Assembly: GCF_000003815.2 (NCBI RefSeq)
Contig: NC_049996.1
Coordinates: 5,403,996-5,467,995, forward strand
Direction: 5' to 3'
DNA: 64,000 nucleotides
Source: Branchiostoma floridae
Lineage: Eukaryota; Chordata; Leptocardii; Amphioxiformes; Branchiostomatidae
Position 1 is the stretch's first letter; the number at the start of each line of letters is the position of its first letter. The position numbers and the translations under genes are program-made. Below are positions 23,703 through 35,500 of this stretch, piece after piece. A model generated the notes under the pieces. That model was not told the DNA's origin, ran no database searches, and saw only the letters and a list, made by a program, of their open reading frames with translations.

Positions 23703-24953
23703 TTAAGCCAGGTTTACAATTCATCCGGACGCCGGCCGAATTTGTAGATCGGTCAGAGTTCGCCGAATTTCAACATCGCCCGAGTATCGGCTGTATTTTT
23801 CGCTGAAAATCTGCCCCCATTACAAATGGACGGAGCCCGCCCGACGTCCGTCCAACACAACTGATTATAATTTGTTAATGAGACTGTACTATGTCTTGAA
23901 CATGGAAGAAGTCAGAACTGACTAACCTTGTAAAAAGCCAATATTTGTGTAAAATTTAATTTCTGAGTTGCTGGATATGTGTAGGACATGAGTGGAGTGG
24001 ACGGGCACACTGAAAACAATAATATCAACAGGGATGTTGTGATACACCAATCCAAAAACTACCACAAGAGCCACAAAGTGAACAGACCAGTCTTATTCAC
24101 CATAATACAATAATATTGACAAAGCTGCGATCGGGCGAATCTCGGGCGGACCTTGTGCGAACCTCGAGCGAAGGCCGGCAAAGGCCGTCCGAGTTTCAGA
24201 CTGGAAGCCTTTAGACATGAAGAATATATGATCTCACACATCCAAACCTATAGCAAAAAATAAATAGGAAGCACATAGCAAAAAATAAATAAGAAGTACT
24301 GTCTAGGTGTCCAATTACCATACATTACGTCGTACAGGTACGCAGCTTTTTTCTAGAAAAGTTCATACAGTAGTCTTGATTCATTTTATATTTCGAAACA
24401 AACTGTTTACTAAAGATGAAAGCCAAAACAAAGGGACGTGCATGTTCAACACAGGTGTCAAATTGATTAGGAGACAGTTAAATTCTGCCGGAGCCCTCCC
24501 AAGCTCGCAGCGACACCAGCGCAACGCTCGCCTAAAGCACGCCAAAGTAGTTAAAAGTCGGACGGAATATCGTCCGGTTATTGCAGGAAGCGCGAACGAG
24601 TCTGGCCCGAGGCCGAAGAGTTCTGGCAAACTCCGACCGAAAGAAAGAGAGTCGAAAACCGTCGGGTTGCCGCCCGAGTGTTGGCCAAGTCTTGGCCATT
24701 GCTCGGACAAGCTCCGGTCGAGCTACAGGCAACCCATTGACGAGCTCGCTGAGCTCAACGCTCGACGCCGAGGGCTCGCTGAAATTAAGTGCAGCTGCAA
24801 GTGCCCCGCAAACGCCGGCCGAGCTGCTAAAAATCGGGCGAGGCCCGCATAATCGCCCAAACGCCGGTCATACTCCGGCCGAAAATGTCCATTTGGAGCT
24901 CGCCGACAACTCAGCCGAGCTAAATTCTTCATTTGTAAACGGGGCTTTAGTGA
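23703..24953. mobile_element. 1.25-kb GC-rich TIR transposon, non-autonomous
   Basis: The left end has TTAAGCCAGGTTTACAATTC. The right end reads, inverted, TAAAGCCCCGTTTACAAATG, giving imperfect TIRs. Both flanks carry CCGG/GCCCGA-rich, mutually complementary sequence around an AT-rich centre. Overlapping long ORFs in several frames at 24307-24994 are compositional, with no transposase motif. Confidence 0.65.
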
Positions 24954-26075
24954 TCCTCATTTATTTGGAAAATATGCACAATATAAGTCGATAAATTAAT
25001 CCCAAGGTGAATTCAACAAAATTCGACTGATTATATATTCATTGACACGTTATCAATTGGAAAACACCACCCCCTTTTGGGGTGGAATGCCCCTTTAAAT
25101 CACAAAGCTGAGGGGAAAATGTTAGGAGCGACGTGCATCTTCTGACCGAGAGAAATTGAATTGTCTTAACAGTCCCTGGTATGTGTGCTCAATTAAGGAA
25201 AACAGCGGACGGTGAACATACATAGCGCATTAGATTCTCTTTAAAATTACACTTAAGGTAAAGTGTATGTTTAATCATGATTATTATGTCCACGAACACA
25301 AAAGACACACATATAGTCCTATACTACTTGGCAAAGGTGACCAAATTGTTTTCATTAAACAAAAAGTTTTACTAAAAACTGTGAGACTTACACCACATCA
25401 TTTGTATGGAAATGTGCTGATTTCTGATGCATTGTAGAAAAGGTCTCTATTGACATAAATAAGAATAATTTCTCAATACCTTTTGTAGAGTCATATATAA
25501 TAATGTGTAATAATCAGCTTCAGAATTATATTCTAAGTCACTCTCTGTTCCCGAGTTTTCCCTGTTTCGCTAGCTGCATTGTGATACCATGAATCAGTTG
25601 TTCAAACTTCTGTTGTGACGGAAAGGTGATATTTTCTTACTTGCATTACTCTTTTGTATTCCTTAAATAAGGCGTTGTTTTTATGAGTTTCAGAATACCT
25701 TTTGAGGTGCCATAAGTGTCCTTGGTGCTTTGGTGCTTCTACTGAAACAAAATGGACATTTGTGTAACAAATTTGAGTCAAATTGTGTAGTGAGACCATA
25801 CATGATGTATGATAGCCTTTGGCGATAATTTTTTTCAGGGGCATCTTGTTTTTGTTCTTTTGATCCCCCTTTCTGCATCAGTGACTTTGTATGGGGCCTG
25901 GCTACTGGCAGCTTCTTTATATCCTAGGCCATAGTATCTTAATTCTTTGGATGGCATCCGCGCGCGCATAAAAACACATGCTACTCAATAGCATTCCAGG
26001 TCATTGTGGTTTTATTCTTGCCAGTTGACCTGCTGTTTAGGATAAGGGGGGCACTTGGTCAGGGCATGTGGCCAC
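24954..26075. other. No gene or clear repeat
   Basis: AT-rich sequence with no ORF of interest. Nothing supported. Confidence 0.4.
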
Positions 26076-26124
26076 AACACGCCAAAAAGTAGTTACTCAA
26101 GCAACTGGATATGGTTTTGGAAAC

Positions 26125-26168
26125 TGTCATACGCTTCGGATAGTATCAACTATCCTTCGTCAGTGACA
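26125..26168 (-). ncRNA. Hammerhead-ribozyme-like motif (candidate)
   Basis: The minus strand reads, in order: TGTCA (stem I 5'), CTGACGA (core box), A plus GGATAG (stem II), TTGATA (loop), CTATCC (stem II), GAAG (core box, normally GAAA), CGTA, TGACA (stem I 3'). Stem I pairs over 5 bp and stem II over 6 bp. Stem III is reduced to a possible single C-G pair before a GUA cleavage triplet. Very short stem III is known in hammerheads of Penelope-like and related retroelements. Activity is untested. Confidence 0.4.
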
Positions 26169-26369
26169 CTGAAGTGATCTGGAAGAAACTGATCTTTTAT
26201 ACCCTAACTATGAATGAAGACATTTTTAGAAGTCATCGATCAACTTTACTTGCCCTTTCCCTTGGGAAACAGAAGTACAAATCAAGATGTTTGGATGCTA
26301 TAGGGACTTTTTTCAGATATAAGAGTTTCTTTCGAGATTAATTGAGTAGTGCTATTTTCTTTCTCGAGT

Positions 26370-26620
26370 CAGTCTAATTTATGCTGTACAATGTGCATCG
26401 AAGCGGGTCCGTGCCTGTCGGCTTTCAAGAAGAGGAATGCAGGCCTCATTGATCGAAGAAGATTAAAGTTCTTTAGATGAAGAAAAATGCAGAAAAAAGA
26501 TACCCAATGTCCGTCACACGTTGAGATTGGATATGCCATAATTTTTCAAAGTGAAGAGGGCACGTAGAAATAGGTCAAGCCAATTTGTCTTCAGTAGCAA
26601 CAATATGTTGTCATTTTGTG
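26370..26620. repeat. Fragment related to the inverted-arm element at 18553-21297
   Basis: It shares the outer arm sequences (GAAGCGGGTCCGTGCCTGTC-like block and the AATAGGTCAAGCCAATTT block) with 21000-21260. Only one arm end is present. Confidence 0.55.
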
Positions 26621-26829
26621 TGTAGACTGGGCATTACTAGAGTATTCTGTGTGTGTTTTTTTTTTCATTTCACGTTATCAAGTATCATGAAAGCAAGCTT
26701 TCATTCAAGGTCATGGATATGCTTAATTTTTTTTGCAACACCAAAACTTTAAACGCAGTTGTAGCAGCTAAAGTTGAACGGCCTGCATACTTTTCAAACC
26801 TTTTATTTTGCCAAATTTGAGTATAGTAC

Positions 26830-27290
26830 TAGACCGACACCCGATTATGTTAACAACTTACCAGTGCTATTTTGCTCCTACCTTTCCATTATTTGGAAAG
26901 TTGCCCTGATCGACCTCCCAAATGCGTATCATTAGTCGGTTTGTTTATTAGCACTTTTTCGTAAATGTGTCAAACTACTCATCCTTTTTTGATCTAGGAA
27001 TACCATTGTTGTCTTAATCATTTACAATTTTTTTGTGACAGCAGCTTCTTTTTTGTGGCTAAACGTCTTTAGAAGTCAGAGGTCACCGATTGGATAGTCA
27101 ATTAATAGTCGTTGACAACAGTCCTGAAAATAAATAGAGCGGGATGATTTTGATTGACAGATAAGGGGGTGTTGTTGAAGAAGAATAGCATGTTGCTTTG
27201 TGTCACCAGTTTTATAAGACAGGATGATTAATCATCAAGAAACTGGTGCAACCGGTGCAGCAAAACAGCTTCACGGGGTCTCGCTTGGTT
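26830..27290. repeat. Dispersed repeat, inverted partner of 10378-10800
   Basis: Matches 10690-10760 and 10500-10620 in reverse complement, and ends with a GGTGCAGCAAAACAGC block related to the start of the 11154 duplication. Confidence 0.6.
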
Positions 27291-27369
27291 GGCTTTGTAA
27301 ATTACACTGTAAGTCTCCGAAAATAGTTTCATCAGGTTGGTAGAATGTAGCACATGGGAGAATTCTTTA

Positions 27370-27520
27370 TACATAATCATCAGGTACTTACATTGCTTAC
27401 GTTTCGATGTCTCTCAGACACCTTCGTCAGAGCTTCTAACCGGAGTTCTGCTTTTCACCGCTATAGCCGATGTAGGTGGCGCTTTTGCGGTGAGAAAACA
27501 ATTCCAAATGTGAACAAATG
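27370..27520 (-). repeat. Dispersed repeat with intact hammerhead-like core
   Basis: The minus strand contains CTGACGA, then a stem (GTGTCT / AGACAT) closed by GAG, then CGAAAC, at about 27401-27430. The same arrangement with an intact core occurs at 32307-32336. The family also occurs near 780-1090 and 33400-33500. Confidence 0.5.
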
Positions 27521-28389
27521 TGTGAACAAATGTGAAGCTTGTAACCCCAGTGATGAACCCGGACAAGAGGGGGGGGGGGGGTACAAGCTTAGCCACGTTT
27601 TGGGATTGTTTTTTGACCGCAAAAATTCTCCTATGTACTGTGAGGTCTCGTGATAAACAATTCCCATTTTGTTGGAAAGCTTTAAATCAATTGAGAATAT
27701 GTCATAAACACATATAGACACACACACATCTACTAGAGGGTTTTATCATACAGTAGCTGGAACAAATAATAGACGTTGAATTATCTTTTTAACAAAAATT
27801 GAGAATTGAGAAATTGAGAAGAATTGAGAACGTGCAGTCATGAGTAGCTTTTTTTCTTTAAATTTCTGCTTAATAGATCTGCTTGTTCATATTTAATCAT
27901 TGCCTGTTACATTCCCAATCTTATTTGTCACATTATGCATAGCCTGGAATCTTTCCCGCTTGTACTTGGGGAAGAAACAGTGCATTTTGCCCTCTACGTT
28001 TATACCACAACAACCTTACTGTAGCTTTTTATTACCTTACTGTAGCTTGTTTTAAAGGATTAAGTATCTTTTTTTGTCCTTGGAAGATCATCTTCTTTTT
28101 GACATATATTTTGACATATGTTGCTCATACTTAACCTCACCTCAATGACCAATTGTACCTTTAACTTCTCCCGATTTCTTTGGTTGTCACTTTGCTGACT
28201 TAAGAGATCATTTTTCTCACCTCTGTTAGATCCATGTAGTGTGTCAGAGTGTGGGGTATATACCTACTGTGGCTATTTTCTTTTGTTAAGGTACTACGAC
28301 ATACTTAACAAATGTCCATAATTTCAAAGGAGGAAAATAACGGTTTATCACATTCAAGGCAGAGTAATTCAATAGCACAGACTATGATT

Positions 28390-28592
28390 ACGAGGGGTGA
28401 TCAATAAGTTCTCAGCCTGACCCAGAAATAACAAGCACAACTCAGATTTTGAGGCACAACTTCATAGTATGAAGCCTTTTATCAATATCCTCCAAATTAC
28501 AAATCATTGGAGTAATTACTTTTCCGGCATTCGTTTTTTTCTAACTTAGAATGTAAGTGGCGAGAAAAAGAAGGGTGAAGTTTGATCAGTCT
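28390..28592. repeat. Dispersed element with GGGTGATCAATAAG end (family 2)
   Basis: It begins GAGGGGTGATCAATAAGTTC. Similar copies start near 32103 and 61619, and the inverted end is at about 62475-62498. Probably a mariner-like or other TIR MITE; only one end is visible here. Confidence 0.6.
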
Positions 28593-28799
28593 ATAGTGTG
28601 AATGTCCTACTATTGCGGTACGTTGATGACCAAAAAGCACCTCCTCGGTTTGAAAAATCACTCAATTCGAATTTCCTTGATAACAACTAATATTTCTACG
28701 TTTTGTTTGTTTCGTTGTCTTTCTAGTTCACGTTTTACATGCATTACATTCCATTAAAGATTCAATTGTAACACAATCCAATTCAGGAGGCCAAGGTGC

Positions 28800-29046
28800 C
28801 AAAGTACGGTAAATTATACCAGTATTACACACATTTTACTCTAGCGCCTTTTTCGCTTTAACTCTTTATACTGTAGTTTTCCTATATCCGTTATCTTTGA
28901 AAACAGGGTATTCAGGGATATAGAGTCGAAGGACGGCTGTTTTAAGATTCTCCGCCGACGACTTGATATCGATACCTTAACACATCTTAATTTTAAAAAC
29001 AACGGTTATTGGTTACCCCATGGATAAAGGTGAACCAGCATTACGC
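28800..29046. repeat. Dispersed element related to 56925-57148
   Basis: The right end GGATAAAGGTGAACCAGC matches the inverted left end of the element at 56925. The left side is less clear. Confidence 0.45.
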
Positions 29047-29101
29047 CGTTTTCGTGGTTTTTGAGGCGACTTCTTTGGGTGAACAACAACCTCCCCCTTT
29101 T

Positions 29102-31225
29102 CTAAATCTCTGTCCCCTGTATGCTGATACCTTGGTCTAAGTAACTTATCCCAGTATTTTCTATTGGCAAGTAATCGTACGCAAAGTACTTTGCCAAAAG
29201 AGAAAGCGTCGTTCCATCTGCTTTTCCCAACAAAAAGTCGCCTTTCTCTTGTCTTGTCTTCGAATGGCAGTACTTAGAGACATTGCTGTTGACGTGCTTG
29301 AAATGATTCACTTCTTCTTGAAAGTCAGCGCTCTCCTGACTGATCTGTCTGTGAAGCGATTCGTTAAAACGAGTGTATAACACCAAGTCGGCGTAGTTGT
29401 GTTCGTAAAACGTGCGTTTCATCTCGTCCGTTATGGGAGCCTTGAGTCTGTATTTCTGATTTCTTGAGTGAGGCCCCGTTATGTAAAGAATGTCGTAGAA
29501 AGTCCAGCACATGCGTCGCTTCAGTAGAATCAAGGATGCTGGAAGATACTCCAAGATCAGCATCGTTTTAAAATCGTTTTCGATGCCTCGCACAAACTCC
29601 TCAACGGCAGTGTGGTTACTGTAATCTCCCTCTGCAAGTCCCAGATCGCGCGACATGCAGTTCCTAAAGCAAACGTGCTCTCTCAGCAATACCATGTTGT
29701 TCCAAGTCTTAGTACTTACAGACTTAAGCTTAAACAGTGGGTCCCAGTATCTCGGCCTGTCAAGGTAGGTGATGACAGGAGCAATTCCTTTGGGAGTTTC
29801 GTTCTGAAGTCCAGGAAAGCCTTTTTCAAGGTGGAAATAGCTGAAAGCAGACTGAATCCGCTGCAGTGGTTCCCTTAGAATTGCAACATACCTAAATTTG
29901 GGACAAGTTTTAAAGGAGACTTGGCATTAGAAACATTACAATGTCAGAATGATATCATGGCCATTTCCTCTTTCCAGATTCAAATCTAACGATCTCCTGC
30001 ATGCAACTTTACTTCTTGTCTACATACAATCACAAAAGATATGCATGAAAAATCTTCAAGCCAAGACTATTCTTGTAGACGATTGCAAATACACTACAGT
30101 ACCGTAAGAAGTTGCTAGGAGGACCATTTGTTTTACAAATTCCTACCCACCTACCAAGTATCATGAGGATACATTCACTTTTCGAGGTATGCTGGCGTCA
30201 GACCCACTTAAAGACAGACAAGCGGAACAGAAGACATAACCTTCTTGGTGAAGGTAACAAACGTTTGCGTACCTTGTGTTTGGAGCCATAAGTTGTCGAA
30301 AGCACGTCCTGTTGTAAATGGCGTGGTGACCGAAGATGTTCCAACGTTTCCCGCCAGGGGGATGCAAATAGTCGCCATCACTGTTAACATCGAAACAACA
30401 TTATGGGTTTGGTAGCTTTGTAAATAGGGGTGAATACCGGTACAGAAAATTCAGGTACAGGTACGATTCAGATCCAGAGGACCAGGTCCAGACCTGAACC
30501 TGGACCTCATTGTTTTGAAAACTTATAAATGGGCGATACTCAAAACAGCGGTCCATTTCGCTACAAAGAATTCTGTTTGGTGGGTTATTTTACGTCCATT
30601 GGCATTCCAAAATCTTTTTGTAAATAACACTAAATTGCCTCTATTTAATACAGAGTTTGACCGTAGAAGCTTGGTAAAATGACTATCAACTCCCCTTTAC
30701 TTCGTTCTTGTTCTTTTCTGTAAGCCCCCAAAACACGTGAACGCCTGCCGGTTTAATCTGTTTATTTTCAAATCGTTACAACATCCGGTCTACTGATTTT
30801 TCAGGCCCTGTCCTCTTGGACGGGTTCAACAAGAAAAAAAAAACGGCTTCGTACCGGTACCCACCCCTATTTGTAAGGAATATCTGGTTAGAATGTACAT
30901 AAGGGGACGTGTAATAAAAATACCAACAGTACTAGTAGACAAAAAACAAGTCACCAAATGATCCTTTTCTCATCGTTGATTTGGATTTGATGTACACATA
31001 CACGTACAGCATGTTCATACATTGGAAATACGAGATATAAGTAACGTTATTACTTACTTGATTGTTCCAAAACCGCCTATGACTTCACGTCCAACCTGAC
31101 GTGGTAGAGCAACTGTCAAGTTATGCTCATATCCAAATCGAAGAAACATGTGGGATATTAAAGAAGATCCACATTTGTGTACTTTCATGAAGGCGACGTT
31201 AACACGAGGCCGACATGTACCATTG
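29102..31225 (-). CDS. Galactose-3-O-sulfotransferase-like protein (three 3' exons)
   Basis: Exons right to left: 31058-31225, 30273-30380, 29102-29891. All have GT-AG borders, phase 2 junctions join cleanly, and the stop is TAG at 29102-29104. About 354 residues are visible. The first exon has the 5'-phosphosulfate (PAPS) loop FMKVHKCGSS and then HMFLRFGYEHNLTVALPR, a pattern of the Gal3ST family. The last exon opens with the 3'-phosphate-binding motif ILREPLQRIQSAFSYF and contains LEYLPASLILLKRRMCW, also family-typical. Known members are Golgi type II membrane enzymes moving sulfate from PAPS to the 3-OH of galactose on glycolipids or glycans. The cytosolic/transmembrane N-terminal exon was not identified. 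A hydrophobic minus-strand ORF at about 33598-33750 is a weak candidate. The exact acceptor sugar cannot be told. Confidence 0.85.
30422..30872. mobile_element. TIR element with GGTACCGG-type ends (family 3) in the sulfotransferase intron
   Basis: The left end is AAATAGGGGTGAATACCGGT and the right end is the complement (ACCGGTACCCACCCCTATTT). Relatives lie at about 48240-48640 and 35700-36125, identified by the shared GGTCCAGG/CCTGGACC block. Confidence 0.75.
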
Positions 31226-31332
31226 CTGTATGACAAGAAAACAACATGGATAGCAATAAGATACAGACACAGGTTCAGTCCTTCAGACGTAGTCTACAGT
31301 TCCAGGGCCCTGCAGTGTGCAATGAGCTTTTT

Positions 31333-31391
31333 GTGATTGCAGAAACTTTCGCGGTGGTTTAACGTTCGCAGTTTTCGCGGTGGCCGCTTCA
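31333..31391. repeat. Truncated family 1 MITE
   Basis: Only the left part, with TTTCGCGGTGGTTTAACGTT, is present. Confidence 0.6.
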
Positions 31392-31619
31392 CAGGAAAGA
31401 AAGCAACTTTTCTTCCGTATATGATTTTGTGGTAAGTAGCGCGTGTATGCATCCTTTTGAAATATTAATGACGATCATCAGACGAGGGCGATAAATTGTA
31501 AAAGATTTCCTCTTGCCTTCATTCATTCATTCATTGTTCCAAGCTAAAATGACATGATTTAAGAAGAAATAAAAACGTGACTATAAAATGTTGACTTCAC
31601 GTAATCTGTCTAATAAGTT

Positions 31620-31796
31620 TACAGTAAATGCAGAAATGTTCGCGGTGGTTTTATTTTGCGGTTTCACCGCGAACTTAAAACCACCGCGAAAATTTCCATG
31701 GCATTAAGAGACTACAGTGCGTGGTGCTACCGCGAACTTCAAACCACCGCGAAAAATTCTTTTTCCCACTACCGCGAAATTATATCAATTACAGTA
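31620..31796. mobile_element. Family 1 MITE copy
   Basis: Ends ACAGTAAATGCAG and AATTACAGTA, with internal CCACCGCGAA blocks as at 21372-21580. Confidence 0.75.
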
Positions 31797-32102
31797 TATT
31801 ACTAAGTTCACGTTTTCAACTGCGGATATGCTGTGTGACGCAATGTAGGAAAAAGATCAAAGTTGAAAGCCGCTGAGACAAAACACGTCTAGCTATATAG
31901 ACCTGGTATCAACCATGGTTTACACCTTTGACATATAACCAACGATACGTCGTGCTACGCATGCGCGAACTGGCAGATAGGCGTACCTTGGAACAGACAG
32001 AGCAGCTGATGACACATGAACATCAGTCATATCCTGTGAACAAAACGATACAGACTAATTATAATGGTTCAACAGTTTTATTGGACGGATTGGGGTTTTA
32101 CG

Positions 32103-32275
32103 AGTGGTGATCAATAAAGTCTTGTCTCACCCAGAAATAATAAGCATAATTCAAAATTTGAGACACAACTTCGAAGCCTTTTGTCAATATTCTCCGAATT
32201 TCAAATCAATGCTCAGCCTCAATGTTTTTCCAGGCATCGTCGTTTTAAGAATCAGGGACATAGGCGAATTCTTTT
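32103..32275. repeat. Family 2 repeat fragment
   Basis: Shares TGATCAATAAAGTC and the following 150 bp with 28390-28540. Confidence 0.55.
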
Positions 32276-32342
32276 AACACAATCGGCAGGTACTTACATT
32301 GCTTACGTTTCGATTTCTCTCAGACAAATTCGTCAGAATAGC

Positions 32343-33403
32343 TTCTAACTCTAGTTTTCAGTGGATTTGTAAGGCCGTTGTTAGAGTATGCTTGCCCTGA
32401 GTGGTATTCAGGCCTCACTGCTCTCCAGTCAAAGTGTACATGTATTAAATGTGCACAAAAGAGGGCGTGCAGAATAATTCTAGATAGACACTATGTTGGC
32501 TACGACTAAGCCCTAGATTAGCTGTCACTTAAGCTAGGGGCACAACCCGCCGTACGTGCAAATACGTGCTGTCTACGTGCCAAAACGTGGGCAATCTTTT
32601 GGTATCCGTAAGTGGTAAGTACCGTCTCCGTACGAACTCGTATGGAATTCGACGGATTAGGAGCACGCAGACACGCCGTAGAACTTTAAGTGCATGTAGA
32701 ACTTTCTCTGCGATCGGGCTGCGGATTTGCCCCCCGAACGTGCCAGTACGGGCGACGCGCTTGCCCTGTACAGCCAATGAGGATACAACGCACTGGCTCC
32801 GTGAGTTTTCTCACAGTCAATTGTTGTACGGACGGCGCGCGTAGCACGTTCGTGCTGCGCACGTGGTGATTGCGTGTTCCATTCTTACTCCGCGCCTTAC
32901 TTGTTCACCTGTGAATGCCGACGCAATACAAACGTGGCAACCGCACAGAGACCGTACGTTGTAAGCACGTGCAACTCACCTACCACTTGCGCAACGAACG
33001 ATGAACGCAACTGCTCGCAGCCAGGCGTGCCGTGCAGATCACGTACTTACACATTGCGCAACCGTTGTGCCCCTAGCTTTACTTCCCTGTTCCTGAGACG
33101 TCGCAGTCTTTGTTTCAAATTTGCATTGTCTGTGTCGAAGTCTCTGGCTGGTTACCCTCGAAACGGAAAAGTGTTCATGGCAAAGAACTACGAACAAAAT
33201 ATAACTACACACAGTTTAGATGCAGGTCTTTCAGATTCAAAAATAGCACACTTCCTTTCATTGTGTCATTGCTAAGAGAGTCTTAATGAAGATTTTATCA
33301 AACTTATTGTGTATCATACACCAATTCAGCCTTGTATGGTTGCAATGATATATACATGTATATGCGCACTTGTTTTGGTGCTAATAAACCATTCATTCAA
33401 CTG
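32343..33403 (+). pseudogene. LINE RT C-terminal relic and 3' UTR, split by a MITE
   Basis: The 5' part (about 32355-32508) reads FVRPLLEYACPEWYSGL and then QKRACRIILDRHYVGYD. After the inserted element the same protein type resumes at about 33085 (SLFLRRRSLCFKFALSVSKS). The likely 3' end, with AATAAACCATTCATTC, is near 33403. These are typical end-of-ORF2 motifs of CR1-like LINEs. It is a relic with no RT core. Confidence 0.65.
32532..33078. mobile_element. PIF/Harbinger-like MITE with TTA target duplication
   Basis: Perfect 15-bp TIRs AGCTAGGGGCACAAC and its complement GTTGTGCCCCTAGCT are flanked on both sides by TTA (32529-32531 and 33079-33081). The TTA/TAA duplication fits the PIF/Harbinger superfamily. 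GC-rich interior with CGTACG/ACGTGC motifs; no transposase. A partial relative is at 37218-37525. Confidence 0.85.
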
Positions 33404-33817
33404 GAATTCTCCTTCTCACCGCTATATGTAGTCGATGTAGGTGGCTGCTGGCTGTGTAAAAAGAATTCTCCTATATCCTATATTCTACCAACCCGATTTA
33501 ACTATTTTCGGAAGAATCAGGGACGTTACCTTGGTGTCACAGTGCCCTGTCACATTCCGCTGCGTGTGGTTCCCGTAGATTACATTGCTGATTGTTGCTA
33601 AAGTTTGGAACGGGAAGTCTTGTAGTGCAGTGTGGTGAGCAAACCGTTGCTCAGGTCGTGGTCTTGGAGCACCCATGTGCATCTTGGTAAGACTATTGTA
33701 CTAAGAACAAAATGAAGATATAGGTATATAGCTGTTTTGGTTCGAAAGAGGAATATCATCCTACGCTGGTAGTTTCCATGTACAGTTTCCATGCTACTTT
33801 ATATCAATTTTTCTGAG

Positions 33818-33945
33818 TGCACGTAACATTTTCCTGAACACATACAACATTTCTTGAGAACACGTGTAACATTTCTTAAACACATATAACACTTTTTGAG
33901 AACATTTAACATTTCTTGAACACGTGTAGCTTTTTGTAACACCGT
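33818..33945. repeat. Short minisatellite (GAACACnTnTAACATTTCTT type)
   Basis: Five or so degenerate units of about 22-25 bp containing ACATTTCTTGA. Confidence 0.6.
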
Positions 33946-34299
33946 GAAATAAGATTTCATAAACACAGGTAAAACTTCATAGTTGATACTGATATTATCA
34001 ATAATGATGGCAACATTGTACTGTAACTTAACAAACCTTGACGTCGAAAATCGATGTCATCATCAACAAGACGAGAAGTATGAAGACGGCACCAAGAAGT
34101 CTTCTGCCCTGCATACTCGAGTTTTTCATCTAATGACAGTACATAGTATATCTGATATTGTGGCTCTTGAATTTATTTCAAGTGATTTTAAGCTTGTTTT
34201 TTATTCAGAGGACAGACAGTCACACAGTGTAGAGGTCAAGGGGGTCCTTGAAAATTCTCTTTTTCGCTCGGTTGAATATATATTTCAACTAAAGTTCGG

Positions 34300-35113
34300 C
34301 GACTTCATACCTCCATGAAAATTTAGAGCTTTCGTAAATTTCATGCAATTGACTAACACATTAACATAATTTATGCATGGTGTTGTTCATCATTGAATAA
34401 CGTACACATGTCACAATTATAAAATTCCCATTATTAATCATAAAGGGGTTTTGCGATTTTCCATAAATTATGCAAATAAATTCTCATTACCGTATTTGGT
34501 ATCTGCTTACATTCCACCTATCATAATTAGCATGTGTTACATTTATTGAAGTCCAGTTATTAAAAACAATGGAGTTATACAATTTCCTCATTAATAATGC
34601 AAATTAAGTCCTCATTTGCATAACATGTATATCATTATGAAAATCTTTGCCAAAACTACCTACATGCCTAAAATGCAGGCAATCCGCAGTTCCTTTCTGC
34701 AGTTATCCTCTTTGGAGTGTCTTGACAAAAACGCCCCTGCAGTTCCACAATTAAATGTTAGAGGGCTGAAAGTTGCCCCACTTAGTCATGGCACTAAAAG
34801 CTATCTATCACCTAAATGTCAAGACCATAGCATGTCTGGAACTAGAGATACATTGAAAAAACTGCTATCATAGAATATTCTCATTAACTATTCAAATGTA
34901 TGCGCTGTAGTACCAAGGGAAGCTGCTAGGGGGACCCAAGTCTAATCATTTCCAGCTTTTATCACACACTATCAACACACAAAGTATGAAAGCAATCCAC
35001 CCAGTCGTTCTTGAGTTATTTTGTTTACACACACACACGCGCGCGCGCGCGCACACACACACACACACACAAACGCATGGTAAAATATAACCTCCATGAC
35101 ATTTCATGGAGGT
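34300..35113 (+). repeat. AT-rich dispersed element with CA tract and terminal hairpin (family 4, copy 1)
   Basis: ATGCAAAT/ATTTGCAT-rich sequence is followed by a more conserved block (GCTAGGGGGACCCAAGTC). A CA/CG alternating tract (about 35025-35070) comes next. It ends in a hairpin with stem CCTCCATG / CATGGAGG (35090-35113). Other copies: 39580-40960 plus, 41100-41560 minus, 42010-42780 minus. Confidence 0.6.
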
Positions 35114-35500
35114 AACAACTCGCATAACGCAAAAATAGGCAAATATAAAAAAGATTACAGCTTTGTTATTAGAAAAAATACCGACACTTATGATTAGCCC
35201 CACTCGATTGAGACAGGATATCAAAGCTAATGCCAGCCCTTATTGTTCTGTTATCAGAATGTTAAATTTTACTTTATACCTTCATTTTGTACTCTGTATA
35301 ATACTTGCTGCCAGACACTATACCGTGTACAATTGTCGTCATGCAATAAAACTCATCCATGATTATTCAATGTCCATAAACGTGAACAATGCAACCTAGC
35401 TACAGCAAAAAAAAGAAACAAAGGTATCGTTCAATAACTCTATACGTCAAGAATACCAGATGTCTCCCTTTAATGAAATCACGGTCATGTACTATATATC

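Noticed and set aside
24307-24994. Overlapping ORFs of 181 and 137 codons
   Set aside because: Open frames in several registers inside a GC-rich non-autonomous transposon; no transposase motif and no splice context.
33598-33792. Hydrophobic minus-strand ORF as the missing sulfotransferase N-terminal exon
   Set aside because: Suggestive of a signal anchor, but no donor with the required phase 2 was clear and it is next to dispersed repeats.
33983-34318. 111-codon plus-strand ORF
   Set aside because: Protein-like length, but no recognisable motif, no splice or promoter context, and it runs into the start of a repeat; kept as unproven.
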